Origin: Hyphomicrobiales bacterium
GTDB lineage: Bacteria > Pseudomonadota > Alphaproteobacteria > Rhizobiales > Aestuariivirgaceae
Reading direction: 5' to 3'
NCBI GenBank assembly: GCA_027051995.1
Contig: JALUFY010000023.1
Span: forward strand, 1-6,399
DNA length: 6,399 nt
In this document: positions 6,131-6,399 of the stretch, in pieces
Position numbering within the stretch: the first letter of the stretch is position 1
How the letters are laid out: every line of letters starts with the position of its first letter
Program-made: the position numbers and the translations under genes
Notes under the pieces: model-generated
What the model saw: only the letters and a program-made list of their open reading frames with translations
Database searches by the model: none
What the model was told of the DNA's origin: nothing

Positions 6131-6399
6131 ATGGCCATTGACCGGATCATCATCGCCGACGACCATCCGCTGTTCAGGGACGCCCTGAAGCAGATCCTGA
6201 TGCGCGACATGCCCGGCGCGGAGCTGGTTGAGGCCGGCGATCTGGAAGAGGTCACCGCCGCCATGGAGAAGGCCGGCGAAACCGATCTGATCCTGCTCGA
6301 TCTGAAAATGCCCGGCGTTCAGGGCTTTTCCGGCCTCATCTATCTGCGCGCCCAGTATCCCGGCGTGCCCGTGGCCGTCATCTCCGCCTCCGAGGAGCC
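6131..6399 (+). CDS. Response regulator, NarL/FixJ-like receiver domain (3' end cut by window edge)
   Basis: This is the receiver domain of a two-component response regulator, which would be phosphorylated by a sensor kinase not in view. Of 89 residues visible, RIIIADDHPLFRDAL (5-19) carries the acidic pair D10/D11, and LILLDLKMPG (53-62) carries the phospho-acceptor D57. VAVISAS (81-87) has the switch Ser at S85. The conserved Lys and any output domain lie beyond the window. The ADDHPLFR style is typical of NarL/FixJ (LuxR-type HTH) regulators, so a DNA-binding C-terminus is expected but not seen. I chose the ATG at 6131 because beta-strand 1 begins a few residues later, as in the family, and GGGGA lies 6 bases upstream. 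An in-frame ATG at 6098 and TTG at 5999 are alternatives. It is divergent from the pilus operon and could control it; that rests on position only. Confidence 0.93.
   Translation, partial: MAIDRIIIADDHPLFRDALKQILMRDMPGAELVEAGDLEEVTAAMEKAGETDLILLDLKMPGVQGFSGLIYLRAQYPGVPVAVISASEE

Noticed and set aside
5821..6264. Minus-strand open frame of 147 codons overlapping the response regulator start and the intergenic region
   Set aside because: It runs antisense to a clear receiver domain, has no recognisable domain, and conflicts with the AT-rich promoter island.

Overview
The window reads as GC-rich chromosomal DNA of a Gram-negative proteobacterium. Codons end mostly in G or C, and the encoded system (periplasmic chaperone plus outer-membrane usher) needs an outer membrane. 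An alphaproteobacterium is my best guess from composition and gene style, but nothing here fixes the taxon.

From left to right there are five protein genes, two of them cut by the window edges. Positions 1-1721, minus strand, hold two permease subunits of a dipeptide/oligopeptide/nickel-type ABC importer. The DppB-like gene comes first and the DppC-like gene follows with a 4-base ATGA overlap, running off the left edge. Positions 1803-5730, also minus strand, hold a compact chaperone-usher pilus operon, transcribed as pilin (spore coat U domain, CsuA/B-like), then PapD-like chaperone, then outer-membrane usher. Positions 5731-6130 are a roughly 400-base regulatory gap. From 6131 on the plus strand begins a NarL/FixJ-type response regulator, cut by the right edge after most of its receiver domain.

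The three pilus genes should work as one assembly line. The pilin subunit enters the periplasm by its signal peptide and is capped by the chaperone through donor-strand complementation. It is then polymerised through the usher pore. The set resembles the archaic (Csu-type) class of chaperone-usher pili, but it is minimal. There is one pilin and no second SCPU protein or CsuE-like tip adhesin, and the slot after the usher is taken by the ABC permeases. The divergent response regulator is an obvious candidate controller of the pilus, by position only.

The gap 5731-6130 is the least ordinary part. It has a 60-base AT-rich island (about 25% G+C) between the divergent genes. On the pilin side it has two stem-loops with 7-base loops and three alternating TGAAC/GTTCA half-sites. 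On the regulator side it has a perfect AAGGAG ribosome-binding site that does not belong to the most likely regulator start. I found no tRNA, rRNA, CRISPR array, insertion sequence or convincing intrinsic terminator. The window looks like a conventional pilus locus with an interesting control region; I do not see evidence for a wholly new system.
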